Positions 18,065 to 25,359 of a DNA stretch of 64,000 bases are shown piece by piece; the stretch's first letter is position 1, and each line of letters opens with the position of its first letter. The DNA comes from Chitinophaga qingshengii. GTDB taxonomy: Bacteria > Bacteroidota > Bacteroidia > Chitinophagales > Chitinophagaceae. The notes beneath the pieces were generated by a model. The model saw nothing but the letters and a program-made list of their open reading frames with translations, had not been told where the DNA came from and ran no database searches. The position numbers and the translations under genes were made by a program. Location: the NCBI RefSeq assembly GCF_014529935.1, contig NZ_JACVFC010000005.1, positions 496,001-560,000 on the forward strand. The letters are read 5' to 3'.

Positions 18065-18505
18065 TTAAAAATAGATATCTACATAATCCACCACATTGTT
18101 GCCTTCGCAATTATCCATCTCCTGGAGCCGCCAGTATTTGCGGGCGCCTTTGGCCAGGAAATGGTAGGTGCCGGTTTTTTCGCATACCTTGCCCTGGTTC
18201 ACATTGCTATACTGCGTACGGATGGTACCGTTAAAGGTCAGTTCTTTGGGTGACACTACGGTAAGTGCGCCGTCGATGGTAACGAAGTCGCCGGTTTTTT
18301 CATCGCGTTGTTCGCCTTTTACGCTATAGGTGCCATCTTTTTGTTTGCTGATCATCACTTTACCAGGGCGCTCCCAGCTCACCCACTGTAACGTGAGGTT
18401 ATGTTTACCTTCCCGGAGGGTGTTGGCGGCGGGTTGCTGCGCATAGGTGGTGTAACCTGTCAGCATGGCAACGGTGAACAGGCATGCGCGGAAAATTTTC
18501 TTCAT
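18065..18505 (-). CDS. Small secreted protein of unknown function
   Basis: 146 residues with a clear signal peptide (MKKIFRACLFTVAMLTG, cleavage near YAQQ). The mature part is beta-rich: LTLQWVSWERPGKVMISK, an internal GxxxVKG repeat, and two cysteines near the C-terminus (KVCEKTG, DNCEGN) that could form a disulfide in the periplasm. I recognise no named family. It has an exact -7 box at 18538-18545 and no obvious operon partner. Confidence 0.75.
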   Translation of the reverse strand: MKKIFRACLFTVAMLTGYTTYAQQPAANTLREGKHNLTLQWVSWERPGKVMISKQKDGTYSVKGEQRDEKTGDFVTIDGALTVVSPKELTFNGTIRTQYSNVNQGKVCEKTGTYHFLAKGARKYWRLQEMDNCEGNNVVDYVDIYF

Positions 18506-18537
18506 AGTACGTTATATTGGTTAAAACAACAGTGCCT

Positions 18538-18545
18538 CAAATATA
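18538..18545 (-). promoter_or_regulatory. -7 promoter box of the secreted protein gene
   Basis: Minus-strand TATATTTG matches TAnnTTTG, 32 bp upstream of the ATG at 18505. Confidence 0.5.
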
Positions 18546-18610
18546 AGCGCATTACAGTTTTCCGCCAAACTAACGGCCAATTGATTCCAGCAATTGGCGT
18601 GTACCGGCAG

Positions 18611-18931
18611 TTAAAGCGGCCGGCGATAGCGAAGGTCAAAATCTGTCCATAAAAATTTCAATACCTCAACAGTTGCTAACCATTCATCAGGGCCACTGAT
18701 GCGGTAAAAAACAATATCGGTATCGTCATCATCTTTGCATAATTGCAAAGCAAACGTTTGTTGCCCGTGGAGGGAATAATCGAACCAATGATTGTTATCG
18801 AGGGAAGTGTGGATCAATCCGTAGTGTACCGCATCAAGGTCGGACTGATCAAAAGTGTAGTGACAGATATGGGATAAAGTGATCAGCAGGGCGGGCAGGT
18901 TGTCTTTCCATACCCAATCAGCGATAATCAT
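18611..18931 (-). CDS. Hypothetical protein, 106 residues
   Basis: A small acidic, aromatic-rich soluble protein (WVWKDN, NHWFDYSLHG, CKDDDDTDIVFYRISG). There is no signal peptide or membrane segment, and I recognise no domain. The frame is not a shadow of another gene, and its composition is protein-like. It sits 49 bp upstream of the gap before the sigma-54 activator's stop codon. Confidence 0.5.
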   Translation of the reverse strand: MIIADWVWKDNLPALLITLSHICHYTFDQSDLDAVHYGLIHTSLDNNHWFDYSLHGQQTFALQLCKDDDDTDIVFYRISGPDEWLATVEVLKFLWTDFDLRYRRPL

Positions 18932-18980
18932 ACGACTACAACGGGTTTAGTTACTTTTCAAAGATACTATTCCGGTGAAA

Positions 18981-19961
18981 TTAATAATGCTGACGGCTGA
19001 TGCCTAATTTTTTCATTCTTGCTTCCAGCGTTGTAGGTTTAATTTGTAGAATGGCGGCGGCGCCGTTTTCTCCGCGGATGCGGCCATGGCAATGTTTCAG
19101 TACACGGATAATCAGTTGGCGTTCTCCCTCCGCCAGGCTGGTGATAGGCGGACTGGAATCGGTGTCCCGGGTTTTTTCGGGTGGGGGTAGTTCCACATAA
19201 ATTACGGGCGCCTGACCAATGATCACGGCTCTTTCCACCAGGTGTTGCAATTCGCGGATATTACCCGGCCAATGGTATTGCATCATGGCTTCCAGGGAGC
19301 GCTCACTGATACTTACTGCCGGTCTGCTGAAATGTTGGGCCGCTTTCTCCAGAAAATAATTCGCCAGCATGGGGATGTCCGCTTTCCGTTCCCGCAGGGG
19401 TGGCAGGTGTATCGGAAATACATTGAGGCGGTAATAAAGGTCGTAACGAAAACGCCCTTCCTGGCATTCGTCTTCCAGTATGCGGTTGGTGGCGGCAATA
19501 ACCCGCACATCTGTTTTAATGGTGGCTCCGCCAATTCGCTCTATCTCTTTTTCCTGTATGACCCGTAGTAATTTCGGCTGCTGATCCAAAGGAAGTTCAC
19601 CTATTTCATCGAGGAAGATGCTGCTTTGATGCGCCTGTTCAAACTTGCCCGTACGGCGTTGCAGGGCGCCGGTAAAGGCGCCTTTTTCATGACCAAACAA
19701 CTCCGATTCTATCAGCTGGGGAGGTAAGGCAGCACAGTTGACTTTCACCATGGGGTGCTGGCGGCGGAGCGACAGCTCATGAATGGCCTGGGCAAAAACT
19801 TCTTTGCCCGTACCGGTTTCGCCGGTCAGCAGTACGGTGGCATCGGTATCGGCTACCTGTTGCACCTGCTGTATCACGGCTTGTAAAGCGGCGCCGCCTA
19901 TCAGCGGACCGTATGAGGTTAATAAATAGACGGCATCCTTTCCTGTGTTTTCTTCTTTCAT
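18981..19961 (-). CDS. Sigma-54-dependent transcriptional activator lacking a sensor domain
   Basis: 326 residues from ATG 19961, which has a purine-rich stretch upstream; a longer frame would start at TTG 20018. AAA+ activator domain: Walker A GETGTGKE, the sigma-54 contact loop GAFTGA, Walker B SSIFLDEIGEL and an arginine-finger region. The C-terminal Fis-like HTH is GAAAILQIKPTTLEARMKKLGI. There are only about 25 residues before the AAA+ domain, so the usual receiver, GAF or PAS sensor is missing. It may be controlled by a partner protein or be constitutive. A perfect palindrome at 20043-20058 lies upstream. Confidence 0.88.
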   Translation of the reverse strand: MKEENTGKDAVYLLTSYGPLIGGAALQAVIQQVQQVADTDATVLLTGETGTGKEVFAQAIHELSLRRQHPMVKVNCAALPPQLIESELFGHEKGAFTGALQRRTGKFEQAHQSSIFLDEIGELPLDQQPKLLRVIQEKEIERIGGATIKTDVRVIAATNRILEDECQEGRFRYDLYYRLNVFPIHLPPLRERKADIPMLANYFLEKAAQHFSRPAVSISERSLEAMMQYHWPGNIRELQHLVERAVIIGQAPVIYVELPPPEKTRDTDSSPPITSLAEGERQLIIRVLKHCHGRIRGENGAAAILQIKPTTLEARMKKLGISRQHY

Positions 19962-20042
19962 TGCTCTCTTAAGGTCAGGGAACCATCCGGGGAGACAGTT
20001 CCGGTTAACAATCTCCAATATTTCGTATAACCGTTTGGGTTA

Positions 20043-20058
20043 CTCCAATATATTGGAG
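20043..20058. promoter_or_regulatory. 16-bp perfect palindrome upstream of the sigma-54 activator
   Basis: CTCCAATATATTGGAG is a perfect palindrome. A half-site CTCCAATA recurs 30 bp away at 20013-20020 in direct orientation. This is probably an upstream activating or autoregulatory site of the sigma-54 activator. The regulator assignment is inference from position. Confidence 0.5.
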
Positions 20059-20287
20059 GGCATCATGGCGTAAAGAATGGTGTAAGTCACTGGTTAACAA
20101 CTATTTATTTACATGGCATAGTCATTGAAATCCGGATATAAATCTTTTTAACCCGAAAAAATTACAGATGACCTGTAAATACAAACTGAACCCGATCATT
20201 CACATAAGTAACAAACAATAGCAGATTTCAACGATAGTAACAGGTAAAGGTTATTGAATCAATAGCAGGCTCCTTTATGCAAAAAAG

Positions 20288-20340
20288 ATACCAGTTGGTG
20301 TCCGATGGACGTTTGTTGCCATACACTTTCAAACTGGTAT
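20288..20340. repeat. Inverted repeat with nested hairpin upstream of FemAB-like gene
   Basis: ATACCAGTT (20288-20296) pairs with AACTGGTAT (20332-20340). The 35-nt interval contains GTCC-GAT-GGAC. This could be a folded leader or an operator; there is no T-tract, so it is not a terminator. Confidence 0.35.
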
Positions 20341-20434
20341 GGATTCCTGCCTGGTATTACCATCTTTCCTGTGCCCGGCAACTATCTTGCAACACATGAC
20401 CGTCAAATCTATATGTTTAAAAACCTCATTTGTT

Positions 20435-21466
20435 ATGCCTTATTTTACAGTTGACATTGCCGATCAGGAACATTGGAACCAGGTTGTTCAGGCAGCGCAT
20501 GCCTACGATTTCTACCATACCTGGTATTATCATCAGTTAGCCGCCGCTCACCATCATCCTTTTCTATTCGTATTTGAAAAGGACGGTGATTTCATCGCAG
20601 TGCCACTACTGAAGCGGAATATAGAAGATACCGTTTATTTTGATTGTACCTCTGTTTACGGATATGCGGGCCCGTTATCCAACCTCGATTTCCGCCAGCT
20701 GCCGGATATATTCTTACAGCAGTTTTTGCAGACCTTTTTACGTTTTCTGAAAAAAGAAAAAATCGTGAGCGTGTTTATGCGGCTGCATCCATTGATCCAT
20801 CAACATTTTCAGCCAGGCCAAACCGGCGGCTTGTATGACAATGGAAAAACAGTGGTAATAGATCTCACTTTGCCGATGGCAGAACAAAGACAGTCCTACC
20901 GCAAAGCTTTCCGTTCAAAGATCAACCAGCTGCGGAATAAAGGATACCGGGTAAGAAAGGCTACCAGTGAAGCGGATATTGCATCATTTGCAGCTATCTA
21001 TTTGCAGAATATGCATCGGTTGGGCGCCCATGCGGACTATCATTTCAATCAACAGTATTTTAAACAGTTATTGGGTGCTACATCTTTTCAAAGCAATATA
21101 CTACTCGCATCCTATGAGGGCCGTGACACTGCCGGGGTTTTCACTACCTGCTGCAACAATATGATGCAGCTGCACCTGGCGGCAACGCACAACGATTTTG
21201 TACAGGACTCACCTATGCGGCTACTCGTAGAAGAAGCCAGTCTGTTCGGGCAATCCATGCGGATGCAATACCTGCACCTGGGTGGGGGTGTGGGCGGACA
21301 GCAGGATTCGCTGTTCAATTTTAAGGCTGGTTTCTCTGATCATTTCCTGGATTTCAAGACCTGGCGGCTTATTGCTGATACTGCCACCTATAAGGCCCTG
21401 ACCTTAAAAAAGGCGCCCACTCCCGTTATAACGGACCTGCCTTTTCCTGTTTACCGTTTTCTTTGA
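20435..21466 (+). CDS. FemAB/GNAT-like acyltransferase (peptidoglycan-bridge type fold)
   Basis: 343 residues from ATG 20435. Longer starts at 20339 and 20396 are in frame but add no family sequence. Double GNAT-fold features: the N-terminal HWNQVVQAAHAYDFYHTWYYHQL with effector strands, the basic stretch YRKAFRSKINQLRNKGYRVRKA typical of FemAB-like proteins, and a C-terminal QYLHLGGGVGGQQDSLFNFKAGF, the LGGG motif of this group. Such proteins transfer aminoacyl or acyl groups onto cell-envelope or exopolysaccharide precursors. A HAD-like gene follows after 36 bp. Confidence 0.82.
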   Translation: MPYFTVDIADQEHWNQVVQAAHAYDFYHTWYYHQLAAAHHHPFLFVFEKDGDFIAVPLLKRNIEDTVYFDCTSVYGYAGPLSNLDFRQLPDIFLQQFLQTFLRFLKKEKIVSVFMRLHPLIHQHFQPGQTGGLYDNGKTVVIDLTLPMAEQRQSYRKAFRSKINQLRNKGYRVRKATSEADIASFAAIYLQNMHRLGAHADYHFNQQYFKQLLGATSFQSNILLASYEGRDTAGVFTTCCNNMMQLHLAATHNDFVQDSPMRLLVEEASLFGQSMRMQYLHLGGGVGGQQDSLFNFKAGFSDHFLDFKTWRLIADTATYKALTLKKAPTPVITDLPFPVYRFL

Positions 21467-21502
21467 CTATATAATATCTTTTTAAAAACCCATTCACAAC
21501 GT

Positions 21503-21937
21503 ATGCATTCAAATATTACCATAGCACTTGATTTTGATGGTACCTGCGCCTATCACCGTTTTCCGATGATAGGGGAAGAAATTCCACATTGTATCCATGT
21601 GTTACAGCGACTACAGCAACAAGGCGTAAAAATTATTCTCCATACAATGCGTTCCGGTAAATACCTGAAGGAAGCAGTGAAGTGGCTCAATGCTAAGGGG
21701 ATCCGGCTGTACGGCCAGAACAGGAATCCGCAGCAGAGCTGGTGGACCGGCAGCCCGAAAGTACAGGCCGATTTTTATATCGATGATGCAGCCCTGGGCT
21801 GTCCGGTAGAAGAAGATATTTTTGGCAGGGTTTCGGTCAACTGGTACCAGATGGAAACGCTGCTGGAAGCACGGGAGATATTACCTGCCCGTCATCAGTC
21901 TAAAGAAAAAGCCTGGCCGCTGGAGCCAGCGAAGTAA
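21503..21937 (+). CDS. Small HAD-like phosphohydrolase (BT_0820-like)
   Basis: 144 residues. HAD motif I is DFDGT (residues ~10-14); motif II lies in LHTMRS; a late acidic motif is FYIDDAALG. There is no cap domain. The organisation matches the small Bacteroidota HAD proteins typified by BT_0820 of Bacteroides thetaiotaomicron. It follows the FemAB-like gene closely and ends before a strong bidirectional terminator. The substrate is unknown. Confidence 0.82.
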   Translation: MHSNITIALDFDGTCAYHRFPMIGEEIPHCIHVLQRLQQQGVKIILHTMRSGKYLKEAVKWLNAKGIRLYGQNRNPQQSWWTGSPKVQADFYIDDAALGCPVEEDIFGRVSVNWYQMETLLEAREILPARHQSKEKAWPLEPAK

Positions 21938-21957
21938 GCATAGGTGTTCTCAAGTAG

Positions 21958-21985
21958 AAAGCCTGCGATCGCGCAGGCTTTTTTA
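21958..21985. terminator. Bidirectional terminator
   Basis: A 9-bp stem (AAGCCTGCG / CGCAGGCTT) with a 4-nt loop, followed by T6. It lies between the convergent HAD and GNAT genes. Confidence 0.85.
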
Positions 21986-21989
21986 TTAT

Positions 21990-22421
21990 TTACAGTTCCA
22001 TGTGCAGGATCGGGTAGGGTTTGCCCATTCCGTCTTTTTCGGACCTGCTGATAACGCTGAACCCCATCTTCTCATAAAAGCCCACTGCCTGGCTGTTTTG
22101 TTCATTTACATCTACCTTGCGGATTTTCAGGCTGGCAATGGCATAATTCACCAGGTTTCTGCCCACGCCCTTTCCTCTGGCATCGTTATCTACAAACAGC
22201 ATTTCCAGCATGTCTGCCTGTACACCCAGGAAAGCAAGCGGTTTTCCGGCTTCATTCAACAAAAGGTAGGTATCTACCTGCGGGAAAAAAGCATCCGCCA
22301 GCAAACCTTTAATATGATCAAAATCTTCCTGTGTTAAAAAATCATGGGTGGCTGTTACGGCCGATTCCCAAATACGGACCATTTCCGGGTAATCTGTGAT
22401 GGTGGCTCTTCTGATCTCCAT
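21990..22421 (-). CDS. GNAT-family N-acetyltransferase
   Basis: 143 residues covering one whole GNAT domain. The acetyl-CoA pyrophosphate loop is in VDNDARGKGVGRNLVNYAI (Q/RxxGxG/A-like), and the closing strand is VNEQNSQAVGFYEKMGFSVISRSE with the NxxAxxFYxxxGF motif. It resembles the YjaB-type acetyltransferases. It lies directly upstream of nothing else on its strand, and 25 bp separate it from the YjbQ gene on the same strand, so they may be cotranscribed. Confidence 0.88.
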   Translation of the reverse strand: MEIRRATITDYPEMVRIWESAVTATHDFLTQEDFDHIKGLLADAFFPQVDTYLLLNEAGKPLAFLGVQADMLEMLFVDNDARGKGVGRNLVNYAIASLKIRKVDVNEQNSQAVGFYEKMGFSVISRSEKDGMGKPYPILHMEL

Positions 22422-22446
22422 ATGCCTATTCGTTTTTAAGTGTCTT

Positions 22447-22878
22447 TTATTTCAGGGGTTTGCCCCAGGCGGTCAGTACCAGGTTCCGGGGACCGCCATA
22501 ATCCCGGTGTTCGCAGAGATAAATGCCCTGCCAGGTACCCAGCGCCAGCCGGCCGTTATGAATGGGTATCATCACGGAGCTGCCCAGCAGTGAGGCTTTC
22601 AGGTGGGCGGGCATATCATCCGGCCCTTCGTCGTTATGTTCGTAGTCGGGGTCGTTTTCCGGAACCGCCTTATTGAAGTAGGTCTCAAAATCCACCCGTA
22701 CGGTGGGATCTGCATTTTCGTTGATCGTCAGCCCGGCAGAGGTATGCTGGATAAAAACCTGCAACATGCCCGACTGTAAGGAGCCTATCTGGGGAAAGGC
22801 CTGTACTATCTCTGGCGTAATCAGGTGAAACCCTCTGGGACGGGCTCTTAAACGCAATGCCTGCTGATAAATTTCCAT
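22447..22878 (-). CDS. YjbQ-family protein (secondary thiamine-phosphate synthase enzyme)
   Basis: 143 residues starting MEIYQQALRLRARPRG at 22878; the longer open frame to 22950 crosses the promoter and is rejected. Family hallmarks are present: IQHTSAGLTINENADP, the EHNDEGPDDMPAHLKASLLG block and the GTWQGIYLCEHRD block with metal-binding His/Asp/Glu. YjbQ proteins have weak thiamine-phosphate-synthase activity in other bacteria; their physiological role is unsettled. An exact -7 box (22895-22902) supports the shorter start. Confidence 0.9.
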   Translation of the reverse strand: MEIYQQALRLRARPRGFHLITPEIVQAFPQIGSLQSGMLQVFIQHTSAGLTINENADPTVRVDFETYFNKAVPENDPDYEHNDEGPDDMPAHLKASLLGSSVMIPIHNGRLALGTWQGIYLCEHRDYGGPRNLVLTAWGKPLK

Positions 22879-22894
22879 GCTGCTATCTTTTCTG

Positions 22895-22902
22895 CAAAAG
22901 TA
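22895..22902 (-). promoter_or_regulatory. -7 promoter box of the YjbQ gene
   Basis: Minus-strand TACTTTTG matches TAnnTTTG, 16 bp upstream of the ATG at 22878. Confidence 0.5.
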
Positions 22903-22995
22903 AGATTTCTGCCCTGCATAAAATTCTGCTTGTAAATCACTGTATTGCACTGTATCTTACCAGCATTGATGAAAAACTAAACAGGAAATTTACTC

Positions 22996-24078
22996 ATGGC
23001 AGAAAACGTACAACCTTTACGGGTACTGGTAGTGGGCTGTGGCAATATGGGCACGTCCCATGCGGTGGCTTACCATACCCTGGATGGCTTTGAGATATGT
23101 GGTATTGTATCTACCGGTTCCAGCAAACGGGTATTAAATGATAAGCTGGGCGGCGGTTACCCGCTTTACAGTAACTACGAAGAGGCGCTGGCTGCCACGC
23201 AGCCGGACGCGGTATGTATCTCCACTTACCCGGATACACACGAAAGTTATGCGATCAAAGCCCTGGAAAGCGGCTGTCATGTCTTCATTGAAAAGCCGGT
23301 GGCCGACTCGGTGGCAGGTGCTGAAAGGGTGGCTGCTGTGGCGCGCAAAACCGGTAAAAAACTTGTGGTAGGGTATATCCTGCGGCATCATCCTTCCTGG
23401 GAACGTTTCGTGGAAATTGCCCACCAGCTGGGTAAACCACTGGTGATGCGGATGAACCTTAACCAACAAAGTTCCGGCAGCAAATGGGGCGTACACCGCA
23501 ACCTGCTGCAAAGCCTGAGCCCTATTGTGGATTGCGGCGTGCATTATATTGATGTAATGTGCCAGATGACCCGCTCCAAACCGGTGCAGGTGAGCGCTAT
23601 CGGCGCCCGGTTGTCCAACGATATTCCGGCCGATAACTACAACTACGGCCAGCTGCAAATCCGTTTTGAAGACGGTTCGGTAGGCTGGTACGAAGCAGGA
23701 TGGGGACCTATGATCAGCGAAACGGCTTTCTTTGTAAAAGACGTCATCGGCCCGCAGGGCTGCGTATCTATCGTGGCAAAAGAATCCGGCGCCGCTGGCA
23801 ACTCGGATAACATCGAAGCACATACGAAAACGGAATCACTCCGGCTGCACCATGCGGCATTAAATGATAAAGGGGAATTTGCGAAAGAAGATACCTGGAT
23901 CAATATGGAAGATGAACCGGACCACCAGGAACTGTGTAACCGTGAACAACGTTATTTTCTGAAAGCCATCCGCGAAAACATCGATCTGACAGATCATGTA
24001 CAGGATGCGGTTAACAGCCTGCGCATTGCCTTTGCCTGCGATGAGTCGGTCCGCACCGGGAAGATCGTCAGCTTATAA
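22996..24078 (+). CDS. Gfo/Idh/MocA-family oxidoreductase
   Basis: 360 residues. The N-terminal NAD(P) Rossmann fold has VVGCGNMGTSHAVAYH near residues 11-26, and the catalytic lysine lies in the hallmark EKPVADS. The C-terminal substrate domain contains DCGVHYIDVMCQMT (DxxxH) and the GWYEAGWGP strand. It would oxidise or reduce a sugar, inositol or sugar derivative. It is a single gene with a strong terminator; no sugar pathway genes lie beside it to name the substrate. Confidence 0.92.
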   Translation: MAENVQPLRVLVVGCGNMGTSHAVAYHTLDGFEICGIVSTGSSKRVLNDKLGGGYPLYSNYEEALAATQPDAVCISTYPDTHESYAIKALESGCHVFIEKPVADSVAGAERVAAVARKTGKKLVVGYILRHHPSWERFVEIAHQLGKPLVMRMNLNQQSSGSKWGVHRNLLQSLSPIVDCGVHYIDVMCQMTRSKPVQVSAIGARLSNDIPADNYNYGQLQIRFEDGSVGWYEAGWGPMISETAFFVKDVIGPQGCVSIVAKESGAAGNSDNIEAHTKTESLRLHHAALNDKGEFAKEDTWINMEDEPDHQELCNREQRYFLKAIRENIDLTDHVQDAVNSLRIAFACDESVRTGKIVSL

Positions 24079-24086
24079 ATTATAGA

Positions 24087-24112
24087 AGCCCGCCACCGTG
24101 CGGGCTTTTTCT
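24087..24112. terminator. Bidirectional terminator
   Basis: Stem AGCCCGC / GCGGGCT with a 6-nt loop and T5. It lies between the convergent Gfo/Idh and DUF92 genes and overlaps the end of the latter's 3' flank. Confidence 0.8.
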
Positions 24113-24835
24113 CTACCACCACCAGCCGCAGGCGCCGGCTACCAGGGCAGCGAACAACGTGTTACCAAAATTCACGGCGTCGTTACCGATATAATGTTTC
24201 CTTTCCAGTGCCGCCCCCAGTATGGAGTCCATCAGGTTGCCCAATACTCCCGCTATCACGATAAAGGCTATACGGCGATCGAAACCTGCCGCTAATGCAT
24301 ATACGATAGCTATCACCACCGCCCCCGCAGCGCCCAGCAGCGTGCCTTCCAGGCTGATGACACCATCCAGCCCTTTGGCTTCTTTCCTGAAAGTAAGAAT
24401 ATTAAAAAAGCGCCGGCCATAAACGGTGCCCAGCTCGGAAGAGAGGGTGTCTGCCGTAGCGGAGGCCAGGCTGCCGGCCAGCATGAGGCCGTACAGCTCG
24501 CGGCGCGCTGTATCCGTCAGCATCAGCAAAGCCATGAGAGCGGCTGCGCCACCGTTGGCAAATACCTGGCTGGCCTTTCTTTTCTCGGGATGCGCTCCCT
24601 CCGCGGTAATGGCGGCTTTCAGCTGCTTCTGATGGGAGGTGGCTAAAGTACCCAGCAGAAAAAATGTTCCCAGCTGCGCAATGCCGGGATATCCGGCGCC
24701 GGTAAAGACCAGGAGACCGACAAGCCCCGCTGCCAGCGCGGCAGACACAGAGAGCTTGCCCGTACGGATACAAATCGCCATGAAGACGAGCAACAGCAGG
24801 GTAAAAAGACCGTAATGTTGAAATGTTGTTTGCAT
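24113..24835 (-). CDS. DUF92 membrane protein (VTE6 / TMEM19-like)
   Basis: 240 residues with about six transmembrane helices. DUF92 hallmarks are present: ADTLSSELGTVYG near mid-protein, GLDGVISLEGTLLGAAGA, and GVLGNLMDSILGAALER. Plant VTE6 of this family is a phytyl-phosphate kinase; bacterial members may phosphorylate isoprenoid phosphates, but this is not established. It is divergent from the DUF4260 gene, and the short C-terminus ends CGWWW. Confidence 0.88.
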   Translation of the reverse strand: MQTTFQHYGLFTLLLLVFMAICIRTGKLSVSAALAAGLVGLLVFTGAGYPGIAQLGTFFLLGTLATSHQKQLKAAITAEGAHPEKRKASQVFANGGAAALMALLMLTDTARRELYGLMLAGSLASATADTLSSELGTVYGRRFFNILTFRKEAKGLDGVISLEGTLLGAAGAVVIAIVYALAAGFDRRIAFIVIAGVLGNLMDSILGAALERKHYIGNDAVNFGNTLFAALVAGACGWWW

Positions 24836-24862
24836 AAAACGAGGTCAGCAAAACTAATTAAT

Positions 24863-24870
24863 TACTTTTG
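24863..24870 (+). promoter_or_regulatory. -7 promoter box of the DUF4260 gene
   Basis: TACTTTTG matches TAnnTTTG, 17 bp upstream of the ATG at 24888. Confidence 0.5.
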
Positions 24871-24887
24871 CTGGCTGAAAATTTTAT

Positions 24888-25253
24888 ATGAAAACAATAT
24901 TAAACCTGGAAGAAATCGGGATGTTCCTGGCCGCAGTAATATTATTTAATGCGAAGGTGCCTTACAGCTGGTGGGTATTCCCGGCCTGCCTGCTGCTGCC
25001 GGACCTCAGCATGGTCGGCTATGCGGCGGGTAATAAAACAGGCGCCTGGGTATACAACTTTTTTCATCATAAAGGGGTGGCTATCCTCACCTGCGTGGCA
25101 GGCATCTACCTGTCACTCGACTGGCTCACATTTACCGGCATCATCCTCTTTGCGCACTCCTGTATGGACCGCGTATTCGGTTATGGCCTGAAATACCTGA
25201 CAGGCTTTAAATACACGCATCTGGGAGAAATCGGTAAAAACGCAAAAAAATAA
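24888..25253 (+). CDS. DUF4260 small membrane protein
   Basis: 121 residues with three to four hydrophobic helices. The layout matches DUF4260: an LEEIGMFLAAVILF helix, PDLSMVGYAAGNKTGAWVYNFFHHK with conserved Asp, Gly and His residues, and FAHSCMDRVFGYGLKY with His, Asp and Arg. Conserved polar residues in the membrane suggest an enzymatic or transport role, but none is known. Single gene followed by a hairpin terminator. Confidence 0.85.
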   Translation: MKTILNLEEIGMFLAAVILFNAKVPYSWWVFPACLLLPDLSMVGYAAGNKTGAWVYNFFHHKGVAILTCVAGIYLSLDWLTFTGIILFAHSCMDRVFGYGLKYLTGFKYTHLGEIGKNAKK

Positions 25254-25255
25254 AA

Positions 25256-25285
25256 AGCCGGAATGAAAACACTCCGGCCGTTTAT
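25256..25285. terminator. Terminator between DUF4260 and the TonB receptor
   Basis: Stem GCCGGAATG / CACTCCGGC with one mismatch, a loop AAAA and a following GTTT. It is shared by two convergent genes. 25286-25359 shows nothing more. Confidence 0.6.
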
Positions 25286-25359
25286 TGATATTGATTGTAA
25301 GTTTAAAAGAGATAAAATTCGCTAATCAGCGAAATCAGCACTAATCCAGGCTATCACAG

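Larger units (their letters stand above)
19962..20434. other. Intergenic region between divergent sigma-54 activator and FemAB-like genes
   Basis: About 470 bp with no convincing gene. It holds a CTCCAATA palindrome with an extra half-site, AT-rich DNA around 20100-20270, and a 9-bp inverted repeat (20288-20340) enclosing a small GTCC/GGAC hairpin. Confidence 0.5.

Noticed and set aside
20339..20434. Upstream in-frame start for the FemAB-like gene
   Set aside because: The added residues are Cys/Leu-rich and unlike the family, and cover an inverted repeat; 20435 is the better start.
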